Shown piece by piece: positions 28,928 to 37,161 of a stretch of 64,000 bases of DNA. The notes under the pieces are model-generated. The model did not search any database, had not been told where the DNA came from, and was given only the letters and a program-made list of their open reading frames with translations. How positions within the stretch are numbered: the stretch's first letter is position 1; each line of letters starts with the position of its first letter. Position numbers and translations under genes: made by a program. The DNA is from Oceanihabitans sediminis (lineage in GTDB: Bacteria; Bacteroidota; Bacteroidia; Flavobacteriales; Flavobacteriaceae). Location: positions 310,001 through 374,000 of the forward strand of contig NZ_QPIG01000001.1 of assembly GCF_003337215.1 (NCBI RefSeq), read 5' to 3'.

Positions 28928-30958
28928 ATGAAATATTTAAAAGCAAGATGGGTATGGAACACGTTTTTCATTATCTTCAGTATAAGTGGAATGAACGTAG
29001 CATTTGGGCAAGAGACAAAGCAACAAATACTATTGCCGGGTCCAAATGGCGTGCATATTTCTACTCAAAATCTATTTGATTATCCTGTTTTAAAGGAAAA
29101 GAGGCATTTTCCTTCACCTGACCAAAAGATTATTATTTGGAAATCGGATGCAGGTAAAAAGAAAATGCAAAAAGTTACGGAACTATCTTTTCCTGGGTCT
29201 CCTAAAGAGATGCAGAAAAAATTAGGAGAAAAGGGAAGCTCTATTATACTAAAAAAGCTAAATGCTAACAATATGGATGAAGCCTATAGTTTGATAAAAC
29301 AACACGGAGTAGACACCTTAGGATTAGCCATTATTTCTCCTATAGTTCAAGAGGCATTTGGGTTAACTTATGTAGATTCCTCTTGGGAGGTTGGCCAAAA
29401 AGTTAGCTATCATTTTGATAGGGTTAGCTCTAACAAAGCAGAGAAAGACATTTATTCTGAAAGTTTAAATGGAAAACTCCCACAGTATACAAGTAAATAT
29501 AAGCTCCTACAATATTGGTCTGCCGATAGTATTGCTTTTACAAGATGGGGTGCGAAAGTACCTAGTTCTGAAAGCACTCCATTATATGCGCAGCTCTACA
29601 CTTTAGAAGCATCGAAAAAAGAGTTTTCTGTTGCAGATTTGACTTATATAAATCGCACTGACACTGACAGTACTTATGTGTCTTTCTCCAAACCTATTAA
29701 ACCAAATAGCAGAATTGCTTGGTATATACGTACCATTGACGCAGCAGGAAACCTTGGAAAACCTTCCGACACCTTATATGCTATACATTTTAATAAAAAC
29801 AAAATAGCACCAATTGAAAATCTAAAAGTAAGAGACACTTTAAATAGCTTGTTGGTTACCTGGAAACCGCTACCATCCAAAGCGTATTATACGGCTATTC
29901 AAATATTAAAATCTAGGAAATTAGGGGAAGACTATGTGGTTTTAGATACCATAGCCCCTAGTAAAAGCTCTTTTATGGACAAACAAGTAATTCCTGGCTC
30001 CTCTTATTTTTATAAAGTACGCCCTTTACTATTTGATTTACCAGGAGTAGAACCCATGGTATTTACAGAAGCTTCCGGTTACAAAGAAGTTAGTGAGGAG
30101 CTAGCACCATCTACACCACAAGGTTTACAAGCCGTAAATAAAGAAGGTAAAATAACACTAAGTTGGTTGCCTAATCCGGAGCTAAATATTTTTGGATATT
30201 ATGTTTTACGAGGGACTTCTTTAAATAATATGAAGGTTATTAATGGGCCTATTAAAAGTCATCATTATATAGATAGCACCTTTAGCAAATCTTACTCCGG
30301 GCAATATACCTACGCCTTACAAGTATTAAATAACGGGCAAAAAATGAGTGATACTTCTAAAGTTGTTTCTGTTTCTATTCGTCAGGCAACCGTATTACTT
30401 TCCCCTGGAGGAGTACAAGCGAGACGTGTACCTGAAGGAATACATTTGGAGTGGGAAAACACCAGGATTAAAGACAACAGCATTGTTGGATATATCTTAT
30501 ATAGAAGAGAAAAAGGAGAAGCAACTTACCAGTTGCTAAGCAATAAGCCTATTTCACTTCCTGCCTTTTTAGATTCCAATACCATTTCGGGAAAAAATTA
30601 TGAGTATGCGGTAAGCTCCATTGATGCATGGGGAAACCAAAGTATTCTTTCTCCTTTTGTAAGTGTTTCAGCGGATAGTGATAGCTATTTGAAGCCACCT
30701 TCTAGTATTTCCCTTCGAAATTTATCATCAGGCATAGAGGTTTCTTGGCCAAAACCATATGATGCAGGCACTCGTGAATACGTTATTTACCGAAGTGCTA
30801 TCAAGAGTAATAGCTTTGATAAAATAGCAACGGTTAACCCTGCTAGTCCATATGTTGATAAAAATGTGCAAGAAAACACCCTTTACAAATATGCTATTTC
30901 AGTAAAGTCAAATAATAAAGAAGGATCTAAAAGTAGCGAGCAACTAATAAGAAGATAG
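28928..30958 (+). CDS. secreted fibronectin type III repeat protein, third gene of the surface cluster
   Basis: A 676-residue protein with signal peptide (MKYLKARWVWNTFFIIF, ending near FGQ). After a unique N-terminal part (about 30-210) come a degenerate FN3 unit (about 215-285) and four clearer FN3 units (about 295-385, 392-487, 490-585 and 587-676), each with the conserved Trp in strand B and Tyr in strand F (ITLSWLPNPELNIFGYYVLR, VSWPKPYDAGTREYVIYRS). There is no sorting domain or lipobox. It is probably an extracellular or periplasmic partner of the giant protein 14 bp upstream. It ends at a strong bidirectional terminator. Confidence 0.88.
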   Translation: MKYLKARWVWNTFFIIFSISGMNVAFGQETKQQILLPGPNGVHISTQNLFDYPVLKEKRHFPSPDQKIIIWKSDAGKKKMQKVTELSFPGSPKEMQKKLGEKGSSIILKKLNANNMDEAYSLIKQHGVDTLGLAIISPIVQEAFGLTYVDSSWEVGQKVSYHFDRVSSNKAEKDIYSESLNGKLPQYTSKYKLLQYWSADSIAFTRWGAKVPSSESTPLYAQLYTLEASKKEFSVADLTYINRTDTDSTYVSFSKPIKPNSRIAWYIRTIDAAGNLGKPSDTLYAIHFNKNKIAPIENLKVRDTLNSLLVTWKPLPSKAYYTAIQILKSRKLGEDYVVLDTIAPSKSSFMDKQVIPGSSYFYKVRPLLFDLPGVEPMVFTEASGYKEVSEELAPSTPQGLQAVNKEGKITLSWLPNPELNIFGYYVLRGTSLNNMKVINGPIKSHHYIDSTFSKSYSGQYTYALQVLNNGQKMSDTSKVVSVSIRQATVLLSPGGVQARRVPEGIHLEWENTRIKDNSIVGYILYRREKGEATYQLLSNKPISLPAFLDSNTISGKNYEYAVSSIDAWGNQSILSPFVSVSADSDSYLKPPSSISLRNLSSGIEVSWPKPYDAGTREYVIYRSAIKSNSFDKIATVNPASPYVDKNVQENTLYKYAISVKSNNKEGSKSSEQLIRR

Positions 30959-30975
30959 TAGTCTTACTATCAAAA

Positions 30976-31013
30976 AAAAGCAGCCTCCAATCGTTTGACT
31001 GGAGGCTGTTTTT
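30976..31013. terminator. bidirectional hairpin terminator, copy 2
   Basis: CAGCCTCCA / TGGAGGCTG core stem extended by A/T pairs, 10-nt loop ATCGTTTGAC, between convergent genes. The 28-nt core differs from the hairpin at 19051-19084 at only two loop positions. Confidence 0.9.
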
Positions 31014-31036
31014 ATATAAACTAAACTGTAAAAAGT

Positions 31037-32983
31037 TTAACGTTTCTTCTTTTTAAACTTTGCTTTGTTCTTTCTTCTGTTGAACGGAACGGCATCATCA
31101 AAAGTGTGCTTTGCATCTCCTTTTGGTTTGTTTTTACGCCATCTTTCGTTTTTCTCTGGAAGTAAGACACTAAGTAAATCTTGACGCCCTAATTTGTTTA
31201 GGGTCTTTTTAATCCAGGCTTTGTTTTCATCTTTATACCAGAAGAAAAAACGATGTTGCTCTTCTTTTTCTTTTTGCGATATTGGTGTATTCACCTTTTT
31301 CAAGGTATAAGGATGGTATCCGCTGTAATAAATTACCGTAGCCACCGTCATAGGTGTTGGCGTAAAACCTTGTACTTGCTCTAACTGAAAGCCCATGTCT
31401 TTGGTTTCGGCAGCAAGGTTGGCCATATCTTCCACTTCACAAGCTGGGTGGTTGGAAATGAAATACGGAATTAATTGCAGCTTTAAGTTCTTCTTGATAT
31501 TAATCTTATCAAAACGCTCTTTAAACTTATGGAAGTATTGAAACGATGGTTTACGCATCAGTTTTAATACCGGATCACTAGTATGCTCTGGCGCTACTTT
31601 TAGTCGGCCAGAAACGTGCTTAGTCATTACTTCCTCTGTGTAAGCATCTAATTCTTTAGGGTCGGCATTCTTATTGAATTCTGGCACTAACATATCGTGA
31701 CGAATTCCAGAGCCAATAAAGGATTTCTTTACTTTCGGGTGGCTATCTACCGCCTGATATAATTCGGTTAATGGTTTATGAGAAGTATCTAAATTACTAC
31801 AAATTACAGGAGAAATACAACTAGGCGCCACACATTTGTCGCAGATAGATTGTACTTTCCCTTTCATTTTATACATGTTGGCAGAAGGTCCACCAATATC
31901 CGACAAATAGCCTTTAAAATCTGGCATATTTGCCACAAGATCTACTTCTTTTAAAATAGACTCCTGACTACGAGAGGCAATAAATTTTCCTTGGTGTGCC
32001 GAAATAGTACAGAAGCTACACCCACCAAAACATCCACGGTGAATGTTGATGGAGAACTTGATCATTTCGAAAGCAGGAATTGGCCCTCGCTTATTATATT
32101 TTGGATGTGGTAATCTTGTATATGGTAAATCGAAAGACGCATCCATCTCTTCTTCGGTCATGGTAGGATATGGCGGATTAATCATCAGCGTCTTCTCTCC
32201 TACTTTCTGGAAAATTCGTCTAGCTCGTAATTTATTCGACTCCTGCTCTATAACTTTAAAGTTGGAAGCAAATTTCTTTTTATCGACCAAACACACTTCA
32301 TGCGGAACGATTTCTATATCTTCCCAATTACTGTTTTTAGGAATTTTGTCTTCCTTTCCTAAAAGTACTGCTGTTTGATTGATGGTCGTTAAGCTACTAA
32401 ACGGAACCCCTCTCTGCATCAATCTTACCACCTCACGAAGTGGTTGCTCTCCCATTCCGTACACCAACATATCTGCTTTAGAAGTTTCTAAAATGGTTGG
32501 TTTTAGCTCATCACTCCAATAATCGTAATGGGTCACACGACGTAAAGAAGCTTCAATTCCACCAATTAACACTGGAACATCTGGCCATTTTTCTTTTAAA
32601 ATATTTGAATATACAGAAGTTGCATAATCTGGACGGAAACCAATATCCCCATTTGGTGTATAGGCATCCTTATCCCTTTTTCTTTTGTTCGCATTATAAT
32701 TGCTCACCATTGGGTCCATACAACCACCGGTCACCCCAAAAAACATTTTAGGACGCCCTAGTTTCACAAAATCCTGAAGATTATCATGAACATTAGGTTG
32801 CGGAACAATGGCCACACGCAAGCCAAAACTTTCTAGCAAACGCCCAATTACTGCCGCCCCAAAGGTTGGGTGATCAATATAAGCATCGCCACTAAATAGG
32901 ATGACATCTAGTTCTTCCCATCCGCGTATTTTTACCTCTTTGTTTGTGGTAGGTAACCAATCTGATAATTGTAACTCTCGCAT
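31037..32983 (-). CDS. YgiQ family radical SAM protein
   Basis: A 648-residue cytoplasmic iron-sulfur protein. The radical-SAM cluster motif CxxxCxxC is C318, C322 and C325 in HRGCFGGCSFCTISAHQG. The N-terminal YgiQ domain (SGDAYIDHPTFGAAVIGRLL, GGIEASLRR, YGMGEQPL) and the basic C-terminal tail (KFKKKKR) fit the family. A second group of cysteines (C-x2-C-x4-C in SICDKCVAPSCISP) may bind an extra cluster. The reaction is not known for the family. It has a candidate promoter whose -7 box is only 7 nt from the ATG, so the mRNA would have almost no leader. Confidence 0.95.
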   Translation of the reverse strand: MRELQLSDWLPTTNKEVKIRGWEELDVILFSGDAYIDHPTFGAAVIGRLLESFGLRVAIVPQPNVHDNLQDFVKLGRPKMFFGVTGGCMDPMVSNYNANKRKRDKDAYTPNGDIGFRPDYATSVYSNILKEKWPDVPVLIGGIEASLRRVTHYDYWSDELKPTILETSKADMLVYGMGEQPLREVVRLMQRGVPFSSLTTINQTAVLLGKEDKIPKNSNWEDIEIVPHEVCLVDKKKFASNFKVIEQESNKLRARRIFQKVGEKTLMINPPYPTMTEEEMDASFDLPYTRLPHPKYNKRGPIPAFEMIKFSINIHRGCFGGCSFCTISAHQGKFIASRSQESILKEVDLVANMPDFKGYLSDIGGPSANMYKMKGKVQSICDKCVAPSCISPVICSNLDTSHKPLTELYQAVDSHPKVKKSFIGSGIRHDMLVPEFNKNADPKELDAYTEEVMTKHVSGRLKVAPEHTSDPVLKLMRKPSFQYFHKFKERFDKINIKKNLKLQLIPYFISNHPACEVEDMANLAAETKDMGFQLEQVQGFTPTPMTVATVIYYSGYHPYTLKKVNTPISQKEKEEQHRFFFWYKDENKAWIKKTLNKLGRQDLLSVLLPEKNERWRKNKPKGDAKHTFDDAVPFNRRKNKAKFKKKKR

Positions 32984-32990
32984 ATTGCTG

Positions 32991-32998
32991 CAAAAATA
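32991..32998 (-). promoter_or_regulatory. -7 box next to the ygiQ start
   Basis: Minus strand TATTTTTG, a TAnnTTTG match ending 7 nt before the ATG. Transcription would start about 4 nt before the start codon. Confidence 0.5.
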
Positions 32999-33038
32999 GT
33001 CAAAAATTGACTCGTAAACATTATAATTCTATTATTTT

Positions 33039-33195
33039 GGGCGTTACCCTGCGGGTCGTGCTTTCCGCTATATCTTTTTAAAACAAGCAAATAGCTTCTT
33101 AAAACGGAAATCTTTTGTCGTTATATTTATAATACCCAGGTGTTTTTCCTAAGCAAGTTTTAAAAAGGATGCCGCTACAATCCCTAACGCGGGCC
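33039..33195. repeat. structured intergenic element, probable dispersed flavobacterial repeat
   Basis: The block begins GGGCGTTACCCTGCGGGTCG and ends CCGCTACAATCCCTAACGCG (then GGCC). The outer arms GCGTTA (33041-33046) and TAACGC (33185-33190) pair, and ACCC-TGC-GGGT (33046-33056) forms a small hairpin; the internal CCGCTAtatC and CCGCTAcaatC motifs form a direct repeat. I recall similar GGGCGTT...CCCTAACGC elements scattered through flavobacterial genomes, but cannot search here. It is GC-richer than its surroundings and has no coding frame. Confidence 0.55.
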
Positions 33196-33219
33196 TACTT
33201 GCTAGCTATGGTGCTAAGC

Positions 33220-34851
33220 TTATAAGTCAAGTGCTTTTAAACTCTCTACTCTATTTCTAGCTAAGAAATCGTCAATAGTTTCAAAATGCTCTATTACTCG
33301 TTTTTCTTTGAACTCAAAAACTTTATTCGCTAGTCCTTGTAAGAAATCTCTATCATGCGAAACCAGTATTAAGGTACCATCAAATTCTAAAAGCGCTTCC
33401 TTTAAAACATCTTTCGATTTTAAATCTAAGTGATTGGTAGGCTCATCTAATATTAAAAGGTTTACCGGTTCTAATAAAAGTTTCACCATGGCTAATCTGG
33501 TTTTTTCTCCACCAGAAAGTACGCCCACCTTTTTATCTATATCATCGCCTTTAAACATAAAACGACCTAGGATGTTTTTTATTTGTGTACGCACATCGCC
33601 TTTTGCTACTTCGTCTACCGTTTGAAAAATAGTAAGCTCCTCATCTAATAGTGCCGCTTGGTTTTGGGCAAAGTAACCCACTTGTACATTATGACCAAGT
33701 GTGCAAGTTCCTGCTACATCGATTTCGCCTAAGATTGCTTTAATCATGGTGGATTTTCCTTCTCCGTTTCTTCCAACAAAACAAACTTTTTCGCCACGGG
33801 CAATAGACATGTTGGCATTATTAAATACTACATGATCGCCGTAAGCTTTAGAAACATCTTTTACGGTTACCGGATAATCTCCCGATCGTTGGGTTTTTGG
33901 GAAACGTAATTTTAATGCCGAATTATCGATATCATCTACTTCAATAATTTCTAACTTTTCTAGCATGCGCTCTCTAGAAGTCACCTGATTGGTTTTAGAG
34001 TAGGTTCCTTTAAAACGTTCGATAAAGGCAATATTATCTGCAATAAATTTTTGTTGTTCTTCGTAGGCTTTAAGTTGGTGTGCACGTCTTTCTTCTCGTA
34101 ATTGTAAGTAATGTGTATAGTTTGCCTTATAATCGTAAATACGCCCCATGGTAACTTCAATAGTACGATTGGTAATATTATCGATAAAAGCCTTATCGTG
34201 CGAGATTACAACAACAGCTTTAGCTTTGTTTAATAAGAAGTCTTCTAACCAAATTACGGATTCAATATCTATATGGTTGGTAGGCTCATCTAATAAGATA
34301 AGATCTGGTTTTTGTAAAAGAATTTTAGCCAATTCAATACGCATACGCCAACCACCAGAAAACTCGTTGGTTTGTCTTGTAAAATCTTCCTGTTTAAAAC
34401 CTAGACCTTTTAGCGCCTTTTCTACTTCGGCATCATAGTTTATATCTTCTAAAGCATAGTACTTTTCCCCTAGATCGGATACACGCTCAATAATTTTCAT
34501 GTATGCATCCGACTCGTAGTCGGTTCTAGTTTCTAACTGCTTATTTAGTTCGTCCATTTCTGCCTTCATATTAAAGACATGGGAAAAAGCTTTGGAAGCC
34601 TCTTCGAAAACAGTGGTATCATCTTCTGTTAATAAATGCTGTGGTAAATATGCTATTACGGCTTCCTTCGGGTATCGAATATGTCCGCGTGTAGCTTTTT
34701 GCACACCAGCAATAATTTTCATCATGGTAGATTTTCCGGCACCGTTCTTCCCCATTAAAGCGATTTTATCGTTTTCATTAATGGTAAAAGAAACATCACT
34801 AAATAAGGTATGTCCGCTAAACTCTACAGCTAAATTATCAACAGAAATCAT
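33220..34851 (-). CDS. ABC-F family ATPase
   Basis: A 543-residue soluble twin-ATPase without membrane segments. Two nucleotide-binding domains: the first with GKNGAGKST, FSGGWRMR and LLDEPTNHID; the second with GRNGEGKST, LSGGEKTRLAMVKLLL and LDEPTNHLD. The linker between them (about 240-320; YLQLREERRAHQLKAYEEQ) is the P-site tRNA interaction motif region of ABC-F proteins. Family members act on the ribosome to resolve stalls or protect it from antibiotics. The layout is closest to the YbiT/Uup type. An imperfect -7 box (TAATTTCG, minus strand, 34871-34878) lies 19 nt upstream of the start. Confidence 0.93.
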   Translation of the reverse strand: MISVDNLAVEFSGHTLFSDVSFTINENDKIALMGKNGAGKSTMMKIIAGVQKATRGHIRYPKEAVIAYLPQHLLTEDDTTVFEEASKAFSHVFNMKAEMDELNKQLETRTDYESDAYMKIIERVSDLGEKYYALEDINYDAEVEKALKGLGFKQEDFTRQTNEFSGGWRMRIELAKILLQKPDLILLDEPTNHIDIESVIWLEDFLLNKAKAVVVISHDKAFIDNITNRTIEVTMGRIYDYKANYTHYLQLREERRAHQLKAYEEQQKFIADNIAFIERFKGTYSKTNQVTSRERMLEKLEIIEVDDIDNSALKLRFPKTQRSGDYPVTVKDVSKAYGDHVVFNNANMSIARGEKVCFVGRNGEGKSTMIKAILGEIDVAGTCTLGHNVQVGYFAQNQAALLDEELTIFQTVDEVAKGDVRTQIKNILGRFMFKGDDIDKKVGVLSGGEKTRLAMVKLLLEPVNLLILDEPTNHLDLKSKDVLKEALLEFDGTLILVSHDRDFLQGLANKVFEFKEKRVIEHFETIDDFLARNRVESLKALDL

Positions 34852-35146
34852 AGTATATATTTTAAAGGTGCGAAATTAGTAAAAAAAGGAATAGATGTTT
34901 TATAATAATATGGTAGGATTTTGTGAAGGAAATTAAGAAAACAATAGGCCTTTTTTCGCTTTTAAGTTCCACTTACAGCACTAGATCATTTAAAGGTAAT
35001 TAGCAGCTAGATGAAATAAAATATAGAAGATATTGTACTTTATAAAAACTAAGTTTTAGTATATCAAAGAGATAGAAGAAATAGGTATAAAATTAAAAAA
35101 TAAAAACTTTGTAGATAAATCTACTCAAAAATAAGTGACCACACTA

Positions 35147-35177
35147 TTTGGTAATCAAATATATAATCGTAAATTTG
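35147..35177 (+). promoter_or_regulatory. rplM-rpsI promoter
   Basis: TTTG (35147-35150), 19-nt spacer, TAAATTTG (35170-35177): the best Bacteroidetes consensus promoter in the window. The predicted start near 35181 leaves a leader of about 65 nt before the GTG of rplM. The rest of the 34852-35146 gap shows no gene. Confidence 0.8.
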
Positions 35178-35210
35178 CAAACTCTTTTTTAAGAGAGGAA
35201 TGTTTAATCT

Positions 35211-35228
35211 ACCTAGTCAAAGACAGGT
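35211..35228 (+). promoter_or_regulatory. hairpin in the rplM mRNA leader (putative L13 autoregulatory element)
   Basis: ACCT-a-GTC / GAC-AGGT: seven pairs around an AAA loop with a single bulged A, lying in the leader between the transcription start and the GTG start codon. Ribosomal protein operons often carry such leaders for feedback control. Binding by L13 is inferred. Confidence 0.5.
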
Positions 35229-35247
35229 AAAAAAATTAATTAATAAC

Positions 35248-35703
35248 GTGGACACATTAAGCTACAAAACGATTTCGGCGAACAAAGCTACTGTAGATAA
35301 GCAGTGGGTTTTAGTTGACGCTGAAGGTCAAACTTTGGGTCGTTTGTCTTCTAAAGTTGCAAAACTTTTAAGAGGAAAACACAAACCTAGCTTCACACCA
35401 CATGTTGACTGTGGAGATAACGTAATTGTTATCAATGCAGAAAAAATCAACTTATCAGGAAACAAGTGGAATGACAAAACTTACATTCGTCACACAGGTT
35501 ACCCAGGTGGTCAAAGAAGTTTAACTGCTAACGAAATGTTTGGAAAAGATCCAGCAAGATTAGTAGAAAAATCAGTAAAAGGAATGCTTCCTAAGAACAA
35601 ATTAGGTGCAGAGCTATTCCGTAATTTAAATGTTGTAGTTGGTACAGCTCATAAACATGAAGCACAAAAGCCAAAAACAATTAACCTAGCAGAATTCAAA
35701 TAA
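35248..35703 (+). CDS. rplM: 50S ribosomal protein L13
   Basis: A 151-residue large-subunit protein when read from GTG at 35248 ([20 protein letters not shown]), exactly the usual flavobacterial length and N-terminus. An in-frame ATG at 35200 would add 16 residues ([16 protein letters not shown]) that overlap the leader hairpin and do not look like L13, so it is rejected. Family blocks [17 protein letters not shown] and [10 protein letters not shown] are present. It is followed after 1 bp by rpsI, the usual L13-S9 pair. Confidence 0.95.
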   Translation: MDTLSYKTISANKATVDKQWVLVDAEGQTLGRLSSKVAKLLRGKHKPSFTPHVDCGDNVIVINAEKINLSGNKWNDKTYIRHTGYPGGQRSLTANEMFGKDPARLVEKSVKGMLPKNKLGAELFRNLNVVVGTAHKHEAQKPKTINLAEFK

Positions 35704-35704
35704 C

Positions 35705-36091
35705 ATGGACGTAATTCACAAAATTGGTCGTAGAAAAACGGCTGTTGCACGTGTATATCTTGCAAAAGGAACTGGTAAGATTACGATTAATAAAAAAGAC
35801 ATAACAGATTACTTTCCTACTGCAACATTACAGTACAAAGTAAATCAACCTTTAGTTATGACTAACAACGATGGCAACTTTGATATTACAGTTAATGTAT
35901 ATGGAGGAGGTATCACAGGTCAAGCAGAAGCAATCCGTTTAGGTTTATCTCGTGCAATGTGCGAAGTAGATGCAGAAAACAGATTAACTCTTAAACCTGA
36001 AGGTTTATTAACTAGAGATCCAAGAATGGTAGAGCGTAAGAAATTCGGTCAGAAGAAAGCTCGTAAGAAATTCCAATTCTCGAAACGTTAA
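35705..36091 (+). CDS. rpsI: 30S ribosomal protein S9
   Basis: A 128-residue small-subunit protein with the family start [13 protein letters not shown], the [18 protein letters not shown] block and the basic tail ending KKFQFSKR that reaches the P-site tRNA. Only one base separates it from rplM, so the two are co-transcribed and probably translationally coupled. Confidence 0.98.
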   Translation: MDVIHKIGRRKTAVARVYLAKGTGKITINKKDITDYFPTATLQYKVNQPLVMTNNDGNFDITVNVYGGGITGQAEAIRLGLSRAMCEVDAENRLTLKPEGLLTRDPRMVERKKFGQKKARKKFQFSKR

Positions 36092-36177
36092 TTTATCTGC
36101 AATTGGTTGGATAATCTATTGTATCGTTAATACCAACTTATTGCAAACAAACAAAAAAAATAAAACAGTTATTGTTG

Positions 36178-36208
36178 TCCTAGGAACCCGAAGCAATTCG
36201 GTGCAGGA
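36178..36208 (+). promoter_or_regulatory. structured element upstream of rpsB (putative S2 leader)
   Basis: CCGAA-GCAA-TTCGG forms a five-pair stem closed by a GNRA tetraloop (36188-36201), within an outer TCCT / AGGA pairing (36178-36181 with 36205-36208). It lies about 90 nt upstream of the rpsB ATG. S2 autoregulates rpsB-tsf through a leader in other bacteria; the same here is an inference. Confidence 0.45.
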
Positions 36209-36294
36209 TTTAGTTTAGCATCTAAATGATTAAGGCGATTTATAAAATGACCACTTAATTATTGCTAATTCAACAGAACGTAAACTATTACAAA

Positions 36295-37068
36295 ATGGCA
36301 GTAGAAGTAAAAGAATTACTTGAAGCAGGTGTACACTTCGGACACCTTACACGTAAGTGGGACCCAAACATGGCTCCTTACGTATATATGGAGCGTAACG
36401 GTATCCATATTATAAACCTTTACAAAACAGCAGCTAAAATGGACGAAGCTGGTGCAGCACTTGCAAAAATTGCAGCATCTGGTCGTAAAATTTTATTTGT
36501 TGCTACAAAGAAACAAGCAAAAGACATCGTTGCAGAAAAAGCAGGCAGCATTGATATGCCTTATATTACTGAGCGTTGGCCTGGTGGAATGTTAACAAAC
36601 TTTGTTACTATTAGAAAAGCTGTTAAGAAAATGGCTTCTATTGATAGAATGAAGAAAGACGGAACATTCATGACTCTTTCTAAAAAAGAAAGATTACAAG
36701 TAGATCGTTTAAGAGCTAAGTTAGAAAAAAACTTAGGTTCAATTAGCGACATGACTCGTTTACCAGGAGCTTTATTTGTTGTAGATATTAAGTGTGAGCA
36801 TATTGCAATTAAAGAAGCACAAAAATTAAACATTCCTATCTTTGCTATGGTGGATACAAACTCTGATCCACGTCAGGTAGATTATGTAATCCCAGCAAAC
36901 GATGATGCTTCAAAATCAATTGACAAGATCTTAACGCACGTTACTAATGCAATCGCAGAAGGATTAGCAGAACGTAAAGCTGAAAAAGAAGCTCCAAAAG
37001 CAGACAAGAAAGCAGCTCCAGCTAAAAAAGCTGAGAAAGCAGCAGCGTCTAAAGAAGAGGAAGAATAA
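36295..37068 (+). CDS. rpsB: 30S ribosomal protein S2
   Basis: Read from ATG at 36295 (MAVEVKELLEAGVHFGHLTR) this is 257 residues, the normal S2 start. A TTG-initiated frame 11 codons longer is not supported. Family blocks are HFGHLTRKWDPNMAPY, ERWPGGMLTNF, LPGALFVVDI and AMVDTNSDP. The C-terminus is a Lys/Ala/Glu-rich low-complexity tail (about residues 228-257), common in Bacteroidetes. A hairpin terminator separates it from tsf. Confidence 0.97.
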   Translation: MAVEVKELLEAGVHFGHLTRKWDPNMAPYVYMERNGIHIINLYKTAAKMDEAGAALAKIAASGRKILFVATKKQAKDIVAEKAGSIDMPYITERWPGGMLTNFVTIRKAVKKMASIDRMKKDGTFMTLSKKERLQVDRLRAKLEKNLGSISDMTRLPGALFVVDIKCEHIAIKEAQKLNIPIFAMVDTNSDPRQVDYVIPANDDASKSIDKILTHVTNAIAEGLAERKAEKEAPKADKKAAPAKKAEKAAASKEEEE

Positions 37069-37090
37069 AATAAGTAAACAAATTACAAAT

Positions 37091-37140
37091 AAGTCGTTTC
37101 GTTTTTTTTCTTTATTGGAAATATAATGAAACGACTTTTT
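37091..37140 (+). terminator. terminator or attenuator between rpsB and tsf
   Basis: Ten-pair stem AAGTCGTTTC / GAAACGACTT (37091-37100 with 37128-37137), 27-nt loop containing a T-run, followed by a T-rich tract. It would reduce the read-through that supplies tsf. Confidence 0.7.
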
Positions 37141-37161
37141 TAAATAAAACATATCGAAGCT

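Noticed and set aside
35200-35247. ATG start for rplM giving 167 residues
   Set aside because: The extra 16 residues do not resemble L13 and overlap the leader hairpin; GTG at 35248 gives the family length.
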